In this document: positions 1-6,027 of the stretch, piece after piece
Layout of the letters: each line of letters starts with the position of its first letter
Numbering within the stretch: position 1 is the stretch's first letter
Source of the DNA: an uncultured Flavobacteriales bacterium
Lineage (GTDB): Bacteria; Bacteroidota; Bacteroidia; Flavobacteriales; BACL11
Reading direction: 5' to 3'
Length of the DNA stretch: 11,536 nt
Assembly: GCA_950069165.1 (NCBI GenBank)
Contig: CATMIT010000046.1
Coordinates: forward strand, 1 to 11,536
Translations under genes and position numbers: made by a program
The notes under the pieces: model-generated
Told to the model about the DNA's origin: nothing
The model's input: the letters and a program-made list of their open reading frames with translations, nothing else
Database searches by the model: none

Positions 1-1034
1 TCCATGACATTTATTTGCTTATATGAAAACATCCAAGTAGTAAAAGCATAGGACATATAATTTTCATCCATATCCAATACATTGGCAGTAAAGGCATTGG
101 AAAATTGCGTGTCATTACAGGTGTTGTTATTTGTGCTGGAATTCACACTTCCCCAATAAATATCTTTTTGTGCAGGAGTATCATCCACATATCCTCCAGC
201 AGAAGAGTTATCATTATCGCAACAAATCGTATTTCCCTGTGCATCTGTTTGCTCGCAAAAAGTATGTTTGAGGCCTAAATAATGGCCTATTTCATGGGTT
301 GGTGTTCTGCCATCATTTTGAGAAGTAGATGCAGCATTTCCTACAGTTCCAAAATAGGCATAATCTACCACTAAGCCATCTTTCCATGCTGTCCATGATT
401 GCGATTGTAATCCTGGTAAATAGGCATAACCAAGGGTTTGTCCTCCTTGTGAGTTCGTTAAATTACAAACCCAGATATTCAAATATTTTAACGGATTCCA
501 TCCATCTTTTCCTCCAGTAGCATCTCTTTTCATAGCATTAGAATCTGTGTTGTCATCTGCATCAAAGCTTGTTTTTGTAGTTGAAGTTCTGGTTACTCCC
601 GTAGTAGCATTTCCGTTTTCATCAGTGGTTGCCAAGCAGAATTCTAATTGGGTATCACCAGCATAACTTGTAAAAGTATTTCTAGGCGGATTGGGAAATT
701 CAGGATTCATTTTTCTGTAATCTTCATTTAGTATTCTTATTGCATCATCAATTTGGATTTGTGGTATATTGCTTCCTATTCCTAAATTATGAGATTGCTT
801 ATGTACCACATGCACCACAACCGGAATGGTGATAATTGGATTTTTAGAATTTGAATTATTTTTTAACCATTCTTCAAATCCATTAAAATAATTTTCAACT
901 ATATTTTTATACTGAGGATTTGTTTTCATTTCATACTCCATAAGCGGAGTGGTTCCACATTTCTTAGGGTTTTCTTGTGCTTTGGCTAAAAATACAATCA
1001 GCATTAAACCTAGTAATAGTTTTGTTGTTTTCAT
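1..1034 (-). CDS. Secreted M43-family (pappalysin-like) zinc metalloprotease, C-terminus cut by window edge
   Basis: This is the N-terminal 344 residues of a secreted zinc protease; the 3' end lies beyond base 1. The signal peptide (MKTTKLLLGLMLIVFLAKA) is probably cleaved before Gln20. A short prodomain contains the family-typical ITIPVVVHVVHK strand and an ILNEDYRKMN motif. The active-site motif HEIGHYLGLKH (residues 247-257, bases 264-296) is a full metzincin HExxHxxGxxH: three zinc-binding His, the catalytic Glu and the conserved Gly. It is followed by a Cys-rich stretch with the VDDTP segment typical of M43, and by the Met-turn NYMSY (Met327). Any sorting domain at the C-terminus is off-window, so T9SS export is inferred only from the upstream paralogue. 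The ATG is one base past the stop of that paralogue, with no Shine-Dalgarno, so the two are probably cotranscribed and translationally coupled. Family assignment is firm; the substrate is unknown. Confidence 0.9.
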   Translation of the reverse strand, partial: MKTTKLLLGLMLIVFLAKAQENPKKCGTTPLMEYEMKTNPQYKNIVENYFNGFEEWLKNNSNSKNPIITIPVVVHVVHKQSHNLGIGSNIPQIQIDDAIRILNEDYRKMNPEFPNPPRNTFTSYAGDTQLEFCLATTDENGNATTGVTRTSTTKTSFDADDNTDSNAMKRDATGGKDGWNPLKYLNIWVCNLTNSQGGQTLGYAYLPGLQSQSWTAWKDGLVVDYAYFGTVGNAASTSQNDGRTPTHEIGHYLGLKHTFCEQTDAQGNTICCDNDNSSAGGYVDDTPAQKDIYWGSVNSSTNNNTCNDTQFSNAFTANVLDMDENYMSYAFTTWMFSYKQINVM

Positions 1035-1035
1035 A

Positions 1036-2898
1036 TTAGTTTTGAATGATTAATTTTTTAGTTATACGATAGTTCTTAGTTGTAATGTTCAAATAATAGA
1101 GCCCATTTTCCTGATCACTTAAGTCAATTTCTGTTGTCTGCCCCAATTTCTTTTTCAGAATCAATTGACCAAGTGGGTTGAAAATTTTTGCATAATTAGA
1201 AATATTTTTCGAGTATTTAGGATAAATTACATAAAATATTCCATTTGTAGGGTTCGGGAATATTTCTAATATATTTTCTGTGATTTGACTAGTGAATAAT
1301 GCATTTATGCAAAAATGAGAGGTATCAGAAAAAGTAAAAGTAGAACTACTTGCTAAAATGCTATTATCCTCCTCTTTTTTAATAGTAAAAAATCCGTTTC
1401 CATAATTGCAACAAAAGCCATCTCCATAAGTATCTGAAATTATAAAATTATAACAGCCATCTTCTAGGCAAAAGCCGTACTGATAAAGAGTATTGCTGGC
1501 AAGAGAATCTTCCTCATCTATTAAATTAAACCCAGCATCATATAATTTCCAAGAAGTTTCCAATCCATAATTGTCTGTAACTAATTTCAGATTGATTTTG
1601 TTGCCATATTGTGTAGAAAAAGCTGTTGTTTGCGAATCATTTTGCGTATTGATATCTGTCGAATTATTAGGATTAATAGTAGAAACAAAAAAGCTGTGAG
1701 AAGTTCCACTTGCAGGAATTCCAGCCAATAAAATAGTATCCGTTTCATTTTGGGCAAGTGTTCCATTCCATACTTGAAATTGCTCACTTCCACCATCAAC
1801 AGAATATTTTATTGTTGCCACAAAAAGGGTGTCCGTGCTATAATTCTTAATCACTACTTTTGGATAAACAGGGCTTGCACATTCTACCAATTGCGTATTT
1901 GGATTAATTATTGCTATTATTCCAGCATCTGCATTTGGAATAGTAAATGGCTGACAACCCAATGAAGAAATCAAGCCAAATCGATAAGTATTGATAGCAG
2001 CCATGGCTCTTGTTTTTTGTCCTTGGGTAAAAATATTCATACAAGCATCATCAGAATAGTCCATAAAATTCATAAACATATCTCCACTATTTGTGCAAGA
2101 TGTTTGAGGATGGATTTTACAACCATAATTTGCTTGTTCTTGTTCTGGTGTATCCGAAACGAAATCATCCCCACAACTATTGTCGCCCCAAACATGAAAT
2201 AAACTCAGCCAATGCCCTACTTCATGGGTTGTAGTTCTTCCTTTATGATAAGGTTGGCTTACCGTTCCTATTGTGCCAAATCTTTCATAATCAATGACAA
2301 TGCCATCTGTTTGGCTGTTTCCACCAGATGGAAATTGTGCCCAGCCCATCACATTTCCGGCAATATCACACACCCAAATATTCAAATATCTATTGGTGTT
2401 CCAAGCGCTACTTCCTCCCATTTGGGTAAAGAAAATACTATCGCTATACAAAGGGATTTCAGGAAGATTAGTTTGTTTTCGGACTATGCCATTGGTCGGA
2501 ACTCCTAAATACCTTTTTGCCAAACAAAACTCAATTTGCATATCAGCAGCAAAGGGCAAAAAACCGAAAGGCGTACTGCTTGCATCTTGATTTAATCTTC
2601 TAAAATCTTCATTAAGCACATCAATTTGAGTTTGGATTTGAGCATCAGAAATATTCTCGGCATTGTTTTTGTAAACTACATGCACCACCACCGGAATGGT
2701 AATGGCAGATGATTTTGCACTAGCATTATCTTTTATCCATTTTTGTATTTGAAGTTCTAAATCAGATTGCTTTATGATACTTTCAGGATGATGTGTCTTG
2801 AAAAAATCTAATCTATTTTGGGTTCCACAGTTTCTTCCTTCCTGCGAAAAGGCGAAAAAACTCCAAAAAGTAAAAATATAGATTAAAAGATTTTTCAT
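1036..2898 (-). CDS. Secreted M43-family zinc metalloprotease with T9SS type A sorting domain
   Basis: Complete protein of 620 residues, probably an extracellular protease. The signal peptide covers residues 1-18 (cleavage before Gln19). The M43 catalytic domain follows, with HEVGHWLSLFH at 225-235, the SDTP segment and the Met-turn NFMDYS (Met279). After it come a CARDB-like beta domain (about 322-428), a Cys-rich module with a DTYGDGFCCNYGNG core (about 432-536) that is common in Bacteroidota secreted proteases, and a T9SS type A sorting domain (about 542-620, starting at the FPNPTNG motif and ending ITKKLIIQN). Ser232 stands where metzincins usually have Gly; the zinc His residues and Glu226 are intact. 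I chose ATG 2898 rather than the in-frame TTG at 2919. MKN there begins a clean signal peptide, and the TTG lies inside a promoter box. It is paralogous to the downstream gene (shared ITIPVVVHVV and LNED motifs), but the sequences have diverged widely. The substrate cannot be read from sequence. Confidence 0.93.
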   Translation of the reverse strand: MKNLLIYIFTFWSFFAFSQEGRNCGTQNRLDFFKTHHPESIIKQSDLELQIQKWIKDNASAKSSAITIPVVVHVVYKNNAENISDAQIQTQIDVLNEDFRRLNQDASSTPFGFLPFAADMQIEFCLAKRYLGVPTNGIVRKQTNLPEIPLYSDSIFFTQMGGSSAWNTNRYLNIWVCDIAGNVMGWAQFPSGGNSQTDGIVIDYERFGTIGTVSQPYHKGRTTTHEVGHWLSLFHVWGDNSCGDDFVSDTPEQEQANYGCKIHPQTSCTNSGDMFMNFMDYSDDACMNIFTQGQKTRAMAAINTYRFGLISSLGCQPFTIPNADAGIIAIINPNTQLVECASPVYPKVVIKNYSTDTLFVATIKYSVDGGSEQFQVWNGTLAQNETDTILLAGIPASGTSHSFFVSTINPNNSTDINTQNDSQTTAFSTQYGNKINLKLVTDNYGLETSWKLYDAGFNLIDEEDSLASNTLYQYGFCLEDGCYNFIISDTYGDGFCCNYGNGFFTIKKEEDNSILASSSTFTFSDTSHFCINALFTSQITENILEIFPNPTNGIFYVIYPKYSKNISNYAKIFNPLGQLILKKKLGQTTEIDLSDQENGLYYLNITTKNYRITKKLIIQN

Positions 2899-2916
2899 TA
2901 CTAAAATTAAAGAATA

Positions 2917-2924
2917 CAAATTTA
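2917..2924 (-). promoter_or_regulatory. Promoter -7 box (TAAATTTG) for the M43 protease pair
   Basis: The minus strand reads TAAATTTG, an exact match to the Bacteroidota -7 consensus TAnnTTTG, 18 bases before the ATG at 2898. A TTTG lies upstream (bases 2949-2952), but the 24-base spacer is slightly longer than the usual 17-23. Transcription would start about 5-7 bases past the box, giving a short leader. This also argues against the TTG at 2919 as a start codon. Confidence 0.6.
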
Positions 2925-2977
2925 CGCCTTTATTTAAAAATGCTTAGTCAAATTGAAGTAGATATCTAATAAAACTC

Positions 2978-2985
2978 TATTTTCG
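2978..2985 (+). promoter_or_regulatory. Possible promoter -7 box for rdgB (TATTTTCG)
   Basis: TATTTTCG differs from TAnnTTTG at one base. A TTG at 2953-2955 lies 22 bases upstream, inside the normal spacing range. That TTG directly abuts the minus-strand TTTG (2949-2952), so the two divergent promoters would share upstream sequence. It is a weak call based on consensus only. Confidence 0.35.
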
Positions 2986-3004
2986 GCCTAAAATTTTATG
3001 CCGT

Positions 3005-3580
3005 ATGAAAATTGTTTTTGCTACCAACAATCCCAACAAAATAGCTGAAATCAAGGATTTGATCCCCTGTGAAATTCAAATTTTGAGTTTGAAAGAGATT
3101 AATTGTAATGATGAGCTTCCAGAAACACAAAATACACTAGAAGGAAATGCTGTTCAAAAAGCAGAATTTGTGTTTACAAATTATAGCTACAATTGCTTTG
3201 CGGATGATACTGGCTTGGAGATTGAAGTCTTAAATAATGAGCCGGGTGTTTATTCAGCCCGCTATGCAGGTGATGATTGCAATCCAGAGTATAATATGCA
3301 AAAAGTCCTTCAAAAGTTAGAGGGAAAAAATAATAGAAAAGCAAAATTCCGCACAGTAATTGCACTAATCATAGATGGAAAAAAATCATTATTTGAAGGA
3401 GAATGTAAAGGAGAAATTACAAATGAAAAAATTGGTGAAAAAGGTTTTGGATACGATCCTATTTTCAGGCCTTCTGGATTTGATCAAACTTTTGCACAAA
3501 TGTCAAAGTCAGAAAAAGGAGTAATTAGTCACAGAGGAATTGCTACAAGAAAATTAGTTGAATTTTTGCAAGAAAGTTAG
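3005..3580 (+). CDS. rdgB: RdgB/HAM1 non-canonical purine NTP pyrophosphatase (XTP/dITP diphosphatase)
   Basis: Hydrolyses dITP, XTP and ITP to the monophosphate plus pyrophosphate, keeping deaminated purines out of DNA and RNA; the family is cytosolic and homodimeric. At 191 residues it has the usual family length. Diagnostic motifs are present in order: FATNNPNKIAEI at the N-terminus (phosphate binding, Lys12), ADDTGLEI at 66-73 (acidic metal and catalytic Asp67/Asp68), GVYSARYAG, GFGYDPIF at 147-154 (base recognition) and SHRGIATRKL from 175. The TNNPNK and DDTG variants are typical of Bacteroidota members. The ATG at 3005 starts directly with the conserved beta strand, so the start is secure. 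The stop overlaps the stop of the convergent DUF4197 gene by 4 bases, leaving no room for a conventional terminator between them. The neighbours do not share its pathway. Confidence 0.96.
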   Translation: MKIVFATNNPNKIAEIKDLIPCEIQILSLKEINCNDELPETQNTLEGNAVQKAEFVFTNYSYNCFADDTGLEIEVLNNEPGVYSARYAGDDCNPEYNMQKVLQKLEGKNNRKAKFRTVIALIIDGKKSLFEGECKGEITNEKIGEKGFGYDPIFRPSGFDQTFAQMSKSEKGVISHRGIATRKLVEFLQES

Positions 3581-4296
3581 TTGCCAAACACTTTTTTAAG
3601 TAGGGCTGAGGTTCTTTCTTTCGGATTTTCTCTTATGGCAATTTCTTGTTGTGCAAGCATAAAAAATAATCCGCTTATCGCTTTTTCTGTTACATAAGTT
3701 TCCAATTCAGGATTTACTTTTTCTACAAATGGGATTTTGTTATAAGTAGTCATTATGTTTTCCCAATGCTTTGTTGCATTTACTTTGTCCAAAGAAGATT
3801 TAATAATTGGCTTGAAAGCATTTACAACTGCTGAATTTGTATTTCTATTTAAGTAATCTGTTCCGGCAGTTTTATTTCCTTTTACAATGCCAATAGCATC
3901 CTTAATACTCATTTTTTTAATAGCATTCGCAAAAATTAGCTTTGCCGATATAGCTGCATCTTCTGCTGCCCTGTTGATGCTTAGTACTACTTCATCCACT
4001 TGCTTTTGCATTCCCAATTGTTTTAGTTTATCAGCAACTTTGGTAGCATTTTTTGGAAAGGTAATTTTTACTTTAGGATTTGCAAAATACCCATCTTTTA
4101 TCGAGAGAACACTTACTCCTTTTTTTATTCCTTTATCAAGGGTTTCTTTTAAAGCATTAGCAGCTTCTTCTTCTGAAAAAGGAATTTTATTTATTAATTC
4201 TTTATTTACTTTTTCAGCTGCTTTTTTAAGGTCTTTCCAGCTTTGTGCTTGTATAAATATCGGTAAGCAAAGTAAAATTATTAGTAGTTTTTTCAT
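3577..4296 (-). CDS. DUF4197 family secreted protein
   Basis: A 239-residue exported protein of unknown function. Residues 1-17 form a signal peptide (cleavage near QA|QS). The rest matches the DUF4197 family along its length: the SEEEAANALKETLDKGIKKG helix near the N-terminus, DGYFANPKVKITFP, an NRAAEDA segment, the MSIKDAIGIVKGN region, the TDYLNRNTN segment, and a C-terminus ending YVTEKAISGLFFMLAQQE... RTSALLKKVFGN, with the family-typical TSALLKKVFG tail. It is rich in Lys and Ala and should be largely helical. Proteobacterial members are often lipoproteins, but here I see no lipobox Cys. The family has no established role. It converges on rdgB with a 4-base overlap. Family assignment is by recognition of these motifs, not by search. 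Confidence 0.88.
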   Translation of the reverse strand: MKKLLIILLCLPIFIQAQSWKDLKKAAEKVNKELINKIPFSEEEAANALKETLDKGIKKGVSVLSIKDGYFANPKVKITFPKNATKVADKLKQLGMQKQVDEVVLSINRAAEDAAISAKLIFANAIKKMSIKDAIGIVKGNKTAGTDYLNRNTNSAVVNAFKPIIKSSLDKVNATKHWENIMTTYNKIPFVEKVNPELETYVTEKAISGLFFMLAQQEIAIRENPKERTSALLKKVFGN

Positions 4297-4300
4297 GTTG

Positions 4301-4308
4301 CTAATGTA
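4301..4308 (-). promoter_or_regulatory. Possible degenerate -7 box just before the DUF4197 start (TACATTAG)
   Basis: The minus strand reads TACATTAG, one base off TAnnTTTG, ending 4 bases before the ATG at 4296. No TTTG lies at the expected upstream distance. If real, the message would be leaderless or nearly so. The same arrangement precedes the hydrolase-like gene (5197-5204). A perfect 10-base palindrome, GCAATATTGC, sits at 4321-4330 upstream and might be an operator. Confidence 0.3.
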
Positions 4309-4389
4309 AAGAAAATATCAGCAATATTGCCAGGATTTTTAATTGGTGGAGCCTAACGGTCCTTATTTCGAACTATTTAGATAAAGATA

Positions 4390-4473
4390 TCAGAAAGTGA
4401 TATAGATTTTGGATGTAGTGCAAGAGGCAAGAATAAAGCAAAGGCATAAAAGCGCTACTATTGTTTTTTTCAT
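4390..4473 (-). CDS. 27-residue lipoprotein-signal micropeptide, or remnant of a lipoprotein gene
   Basis: The ATG (4473-4471) overlaps the TGA of the hydrolase-like gene in an ATGA, a layout that favours translational coupling. The product begins MKKTIVALLCLCFILASC, a textbook lipoprotein signal: two Lys, a hydrophobic core and an LASC lipobox with Cys18. Only nine more residues follow (TTSKIYITF) before TGA. It is either a very small lipoprotein, like entericidin-type or lysis-type peptides in layout only, or the surviving 5' end of a longer lipoprotein gene lost before the DUF4197 start. Bases 4297-4389 continue with stop codons and no recognisable coding. A 6-base-arm hairpin (4387-4403, ATATCA/TGATAT) covers the stop codon and lacks a following T-tract. 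The reading frame is certain; that it is expressed is not. Confidence 0.5.
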   Translation of the reverse strand: MKKTIVALLCLCFILASCTTSKIYITF

Positions 4474-5192
4474 TCTAATGTTATTTTTTTCTCTATTGTT
4501 CCATTCTCAAAAATGTAAAACAATAAAGTATTGTTTTTATTGTTGGTTTGTCTTCCAAGCAAATCTACTATTTTAATCAATTTTTTTTTAGTTTCAGATT
4601 GTGTATTATTAATGTTAGAAGTAGAGTTTTTCAAGTTATTATCCAGAAAATCTATTAAATCATCCCAATAAGGCGATTGCACTTTGTCAAACAACATATG
4701 CCCATCATCTAAGCTATTTACCACTCCATTTCCATCCTCATCATAAGGATCGTATTCAATATGCCTTACGCCAGTAATGGTATCCAAAGCATTTTTTACA
4801 TCCATTGCCAATTGTACATGGTCATTCTGTAAAGTATCATTTTCAGCAACTAAAATAAGTAGAGAATCATCAATCAATGAAGCATTTAAAAGGGTATTTG
4901 TAAGTGTATTATTATCAGTAGCTGGCGCCATAGGAATATCAGTTGTTCTTTTATTACACCAACCCATATATACGTTTTGTGCTAAAGCAATACAAGTGCC
5001 TCTCAAATTACCCCCAACTGCATTACCTAAACCCCCATGAGAATACAAAACTCCAGAAAATGGACCAGCTCCTATTGGTTGCGATTTATAACTATACCCC
5101 CCATTTTCGGCAAGGCTATCTAAAATAATTACTTGGGAGAATCCTAAAAAGTAAACTAAAATGCAGATAATACAAGTTCCAAGCTTTTTCAT
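4470..5192 (-). CDS. Secreted alpha/beta-hydrolase-like protein, apparently internally shortened, with T9SS-like C-terminal tail
   Basis: A 240-residue protein with a signal peptide at 1-19 (ends LGFS|Q). The first part (21-73) resembles the start of an alpha/beta hydrolase: GVLYSHGG places an oxyanion-type HGG at 52-54, followed by GGNLRGTCIALAQ. Residues 109-120 (DSLLILVAENDT) look like the late strand bearing the catalytic acid, and DGH at 163-165 would carry the catalytic His. No GxSxG nucleophile elbow exists between them, and only about 65 residues separate HGG from the acid, well short of a full fold. A dockerin-like calcium loop (DEDGNGVVNSLD, 151-162) precedes the His. The tail (203-240, KIVDLLGR ... 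FENGTIEKKITLE) resembles short T9SS sorting tails. ATG 5192 was chosen over the ORF's upstream start (5216) because the signal peptide begins there. It is likely catalytically inactive or repurposed. Confidence 0.75.
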   Translation of the reverse strand: MKKLGTCIICILVYFLGFSQVIILDSLAENGGYSYKSQPIGAGPFSGVLYSHGGLGNAVGGNLRGTCIALAQNVYMGWCNKRTTDIPMAPATDNNTLTNTLLNASLIDDSLLILVAENDTLQNDHVQLAMDVKNALDTITGVRHIEYDPYDEDGNGVVNSLDDGHMLFDKVQSPYWDDLIDFLDNNLKNSTSNINNTQSETKKKLIKIVDLLGRQTNNKNNTLLFYIFENGTIEKKITLE

Positions 5193-5196
5193 GCTG

Positions 5197-5204
5197 CGAA
5201 TGTA
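5197..5204 (-). promoter_or_regulatory. Possible degenerate -7 box before the hydrolase-like gene (TACATTCG)
   Basis: The minus strand reads TACATTCG, one base off TAnnTTTG, ending 4 bases before the ATG at 5192. Only 41 bases separate this gene from the stop of the upstream FKBP gene, so readthrough from that gene is an alternative. No upstream TTTG is found at the normal distance. Confidence 0.28.
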
Positions 5205-5233
5205 TAAATAAAACATTGTAGAAAAATTGCCTT

Positions 5234-5938
5234 TTATTGAATACTTATTAATTCAACAATAAAAATTAAATTGGCATTAGGTGGTATACCAGCTTGAGGC
5301 ATTCCTCTTTCAGCATAAGCTAATGAACTCGGAATAGTTAATTTCCATTTATCCCCTACTTTCATGAGTTGAAGTGCTTCTACCCAGCCAGGTATTACGC
5401 CATTTAAGGGAAACGAAACAGGTGATCCTCTTTCAATTGAGCTATCAAAAACTGTAGAGTCATTTAAACTTCCGTGATAATGCACTGTAACTTGATTCTC
5501 AGCAGTTGGGTTTATTTTTCCTTTTCCTTTCACCAAAACCTCATATTGTAGTCCGCTTGAAGTTGTTATTACTTCTTCATTTACCTCTTTTCCCTCTAGC
5601 CAAATTTGTGCTACCGCCAGTATTGAATCTTTCAATCTTAGTTTTTCAGCTTCTAGTTTTTCTTGTAATTTTTTAAAATAGTTTTCCAATATTTTTTGAG
5701 ATTCTACTTCAGAAATAAGTAAAGAATCCTTGTTAAAAATGTGTTTGATTCCCATACTTAAAACATCTGCATTTAATTGCTCAAGCCCTTGCCCTTGAAG
5801 TTGCAGAGCATTAAAAGCGCCTAAACTATAACTTACACTATCAAGTTCAGTTTCCAATTTTTGGGTAAAAGCATCATTCGGATTGCAGGCACTTAGCGCA
5901 ATTGCAGCTATTAAAATAATTAGATTAAATTTATGCAT
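5234..5938 (-). CDS. FKBP-type peptidyl-prolyl cis-trans isomerase lipoprotein (FkpA/Mip-like)
   Basis: A lipid-anchored prolyl isomerase and probable folding chaperone of the periplasm or outer membrane, 234 residues. MHKFNLIILIAAIALSAC is a lipoprotein signal with lipidated Cys18. Residues about 30-100 form a helical FKBP_N region (DSVSYSLGAFNALQLQ..., then a charged coiled segment) that mediates dimerisation in Mip/FkpA proteins. Residues about 125-234 are the FKBP domain, with the drug and substrate pocket residues visible: Tyr154 in VHYHG, Phe164-Asp165, Phe176, Val181-Ile182, Trp185 and Tyr208. The reading frame stays open 36 codons further upstream, but that extension would run through the promoter and bury the lipobox, so ATG 5938 is the start. 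It is transcribed divergently from rfbC and precedes the hydrolase-like gene by 41 bases on the same strand. Confidence 0.94.
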   Translation of the reverse strand: MHKFNLIILIAAIALSACNPNDAFTQKLETELDSVSYSLGAFNALQLQGQGLEQLNADVLSMGIKHIFNKDSLLISEVESQKILENYFKKLQEKLEAEKLRLKDSILAVAQIWLEGKEVNEEVITTSSGLQYEVLVKGKGKINPTAENQVTVHYHGSLNDSTVFDSSIERGSPVSFPLNGVIPGWVEALQLMKVGDKWKLTIPSSLAYAERGMPQAGIPPNANLIFIVELISIQ

Positions 5939-5950
5939 ATTTTTTTTTTG

Positions 5951-5958
5951 CAAATATA
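5951..5958 (-). promoter_or_regulatory. Promoter -7 box (TATATTTG) for the FKBP gene
   Basis: Exact TAnnTTTG match on the minus strand, 12 bases before the ATG at 5938; a run of nine A residues fills most of the gap. No TTTG is present at the usual upstream distance, where an inverted repeat (5963-5977) lies instead. Confidence 0.6.
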
Positions 5959-5962
5959 AACT

Positions 5963-5977
5963 TTTACATTTTGTAAA
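5963..5977. repeat. Perfect inverted repeat TTTACA-TTT-TGTAAA between divergent promoters, possible operator
   Basis: Six-base arms with a 3-base centre, lying between the -7 box of the FKBP gene and that of rfbC and overlapping the TTTG (5970-5973) that serves as the likely upstream element for rfbC. The position suits a dimeric regulator acting on both genes. AT-rich dyads of this size also occur by chance, so the regulatory role is inference. Confidence 0.35.
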
Positions 5978-5992
5978 TTGTTTTGATATTGC

Positions 5993-6000
5993 TTTATTTG
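5993..6000 (+). promoter_or_regulatory. Possible promoter -7 box for the rfbC operon (TTTATTTG)
   Basis: One base off TAnnTTTG, with a TTTG at 5970-5973 separated by a 19-base spacer, which is the preferred spacing. It lies 27 bases before the rfbC ATG at 6028. It would drive rfbC, the transglycosylase and probably uvrA. Confidence 0.42.
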
Positions 6001-6027
6001 TATATTGGCGAACTTCTAAAAACAAAT

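Noticed and set aside
2899..2919. TTG start for the complete M43 protease, 7 codons upstream of ATG 2898
   Set aside because: The TTG is part of the TAAATTTG promoter box, and the signal peptide begins cleanly at the ATG.
3887..4309. A 140-codon open frame on the plus strand, antisense to the DUF4197 gene
   Set aside because: Its product is a low-complexity hydrophobic mirror of a Lys/Ala-rich coding region, with no recognisable domain; the opposite strand encodes a clear family member.
4344..4352. Minus strand GCTCCACCA, resembling the 3' end of a tmRNA or tRNA and a possible integration site
   Set aside because: A TTCGAAA lies upstream, but its distance to CCA does not fit a T-arm plus acceptor stem, and no 5' half or integrase is present.
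4354..4363. TAACGGTCCT, matching the core of the 23S rRNA I-CeuI region
   Set aside because: Only 10 bases match and the flanks do not continue as rRNA; treated as coincidence.
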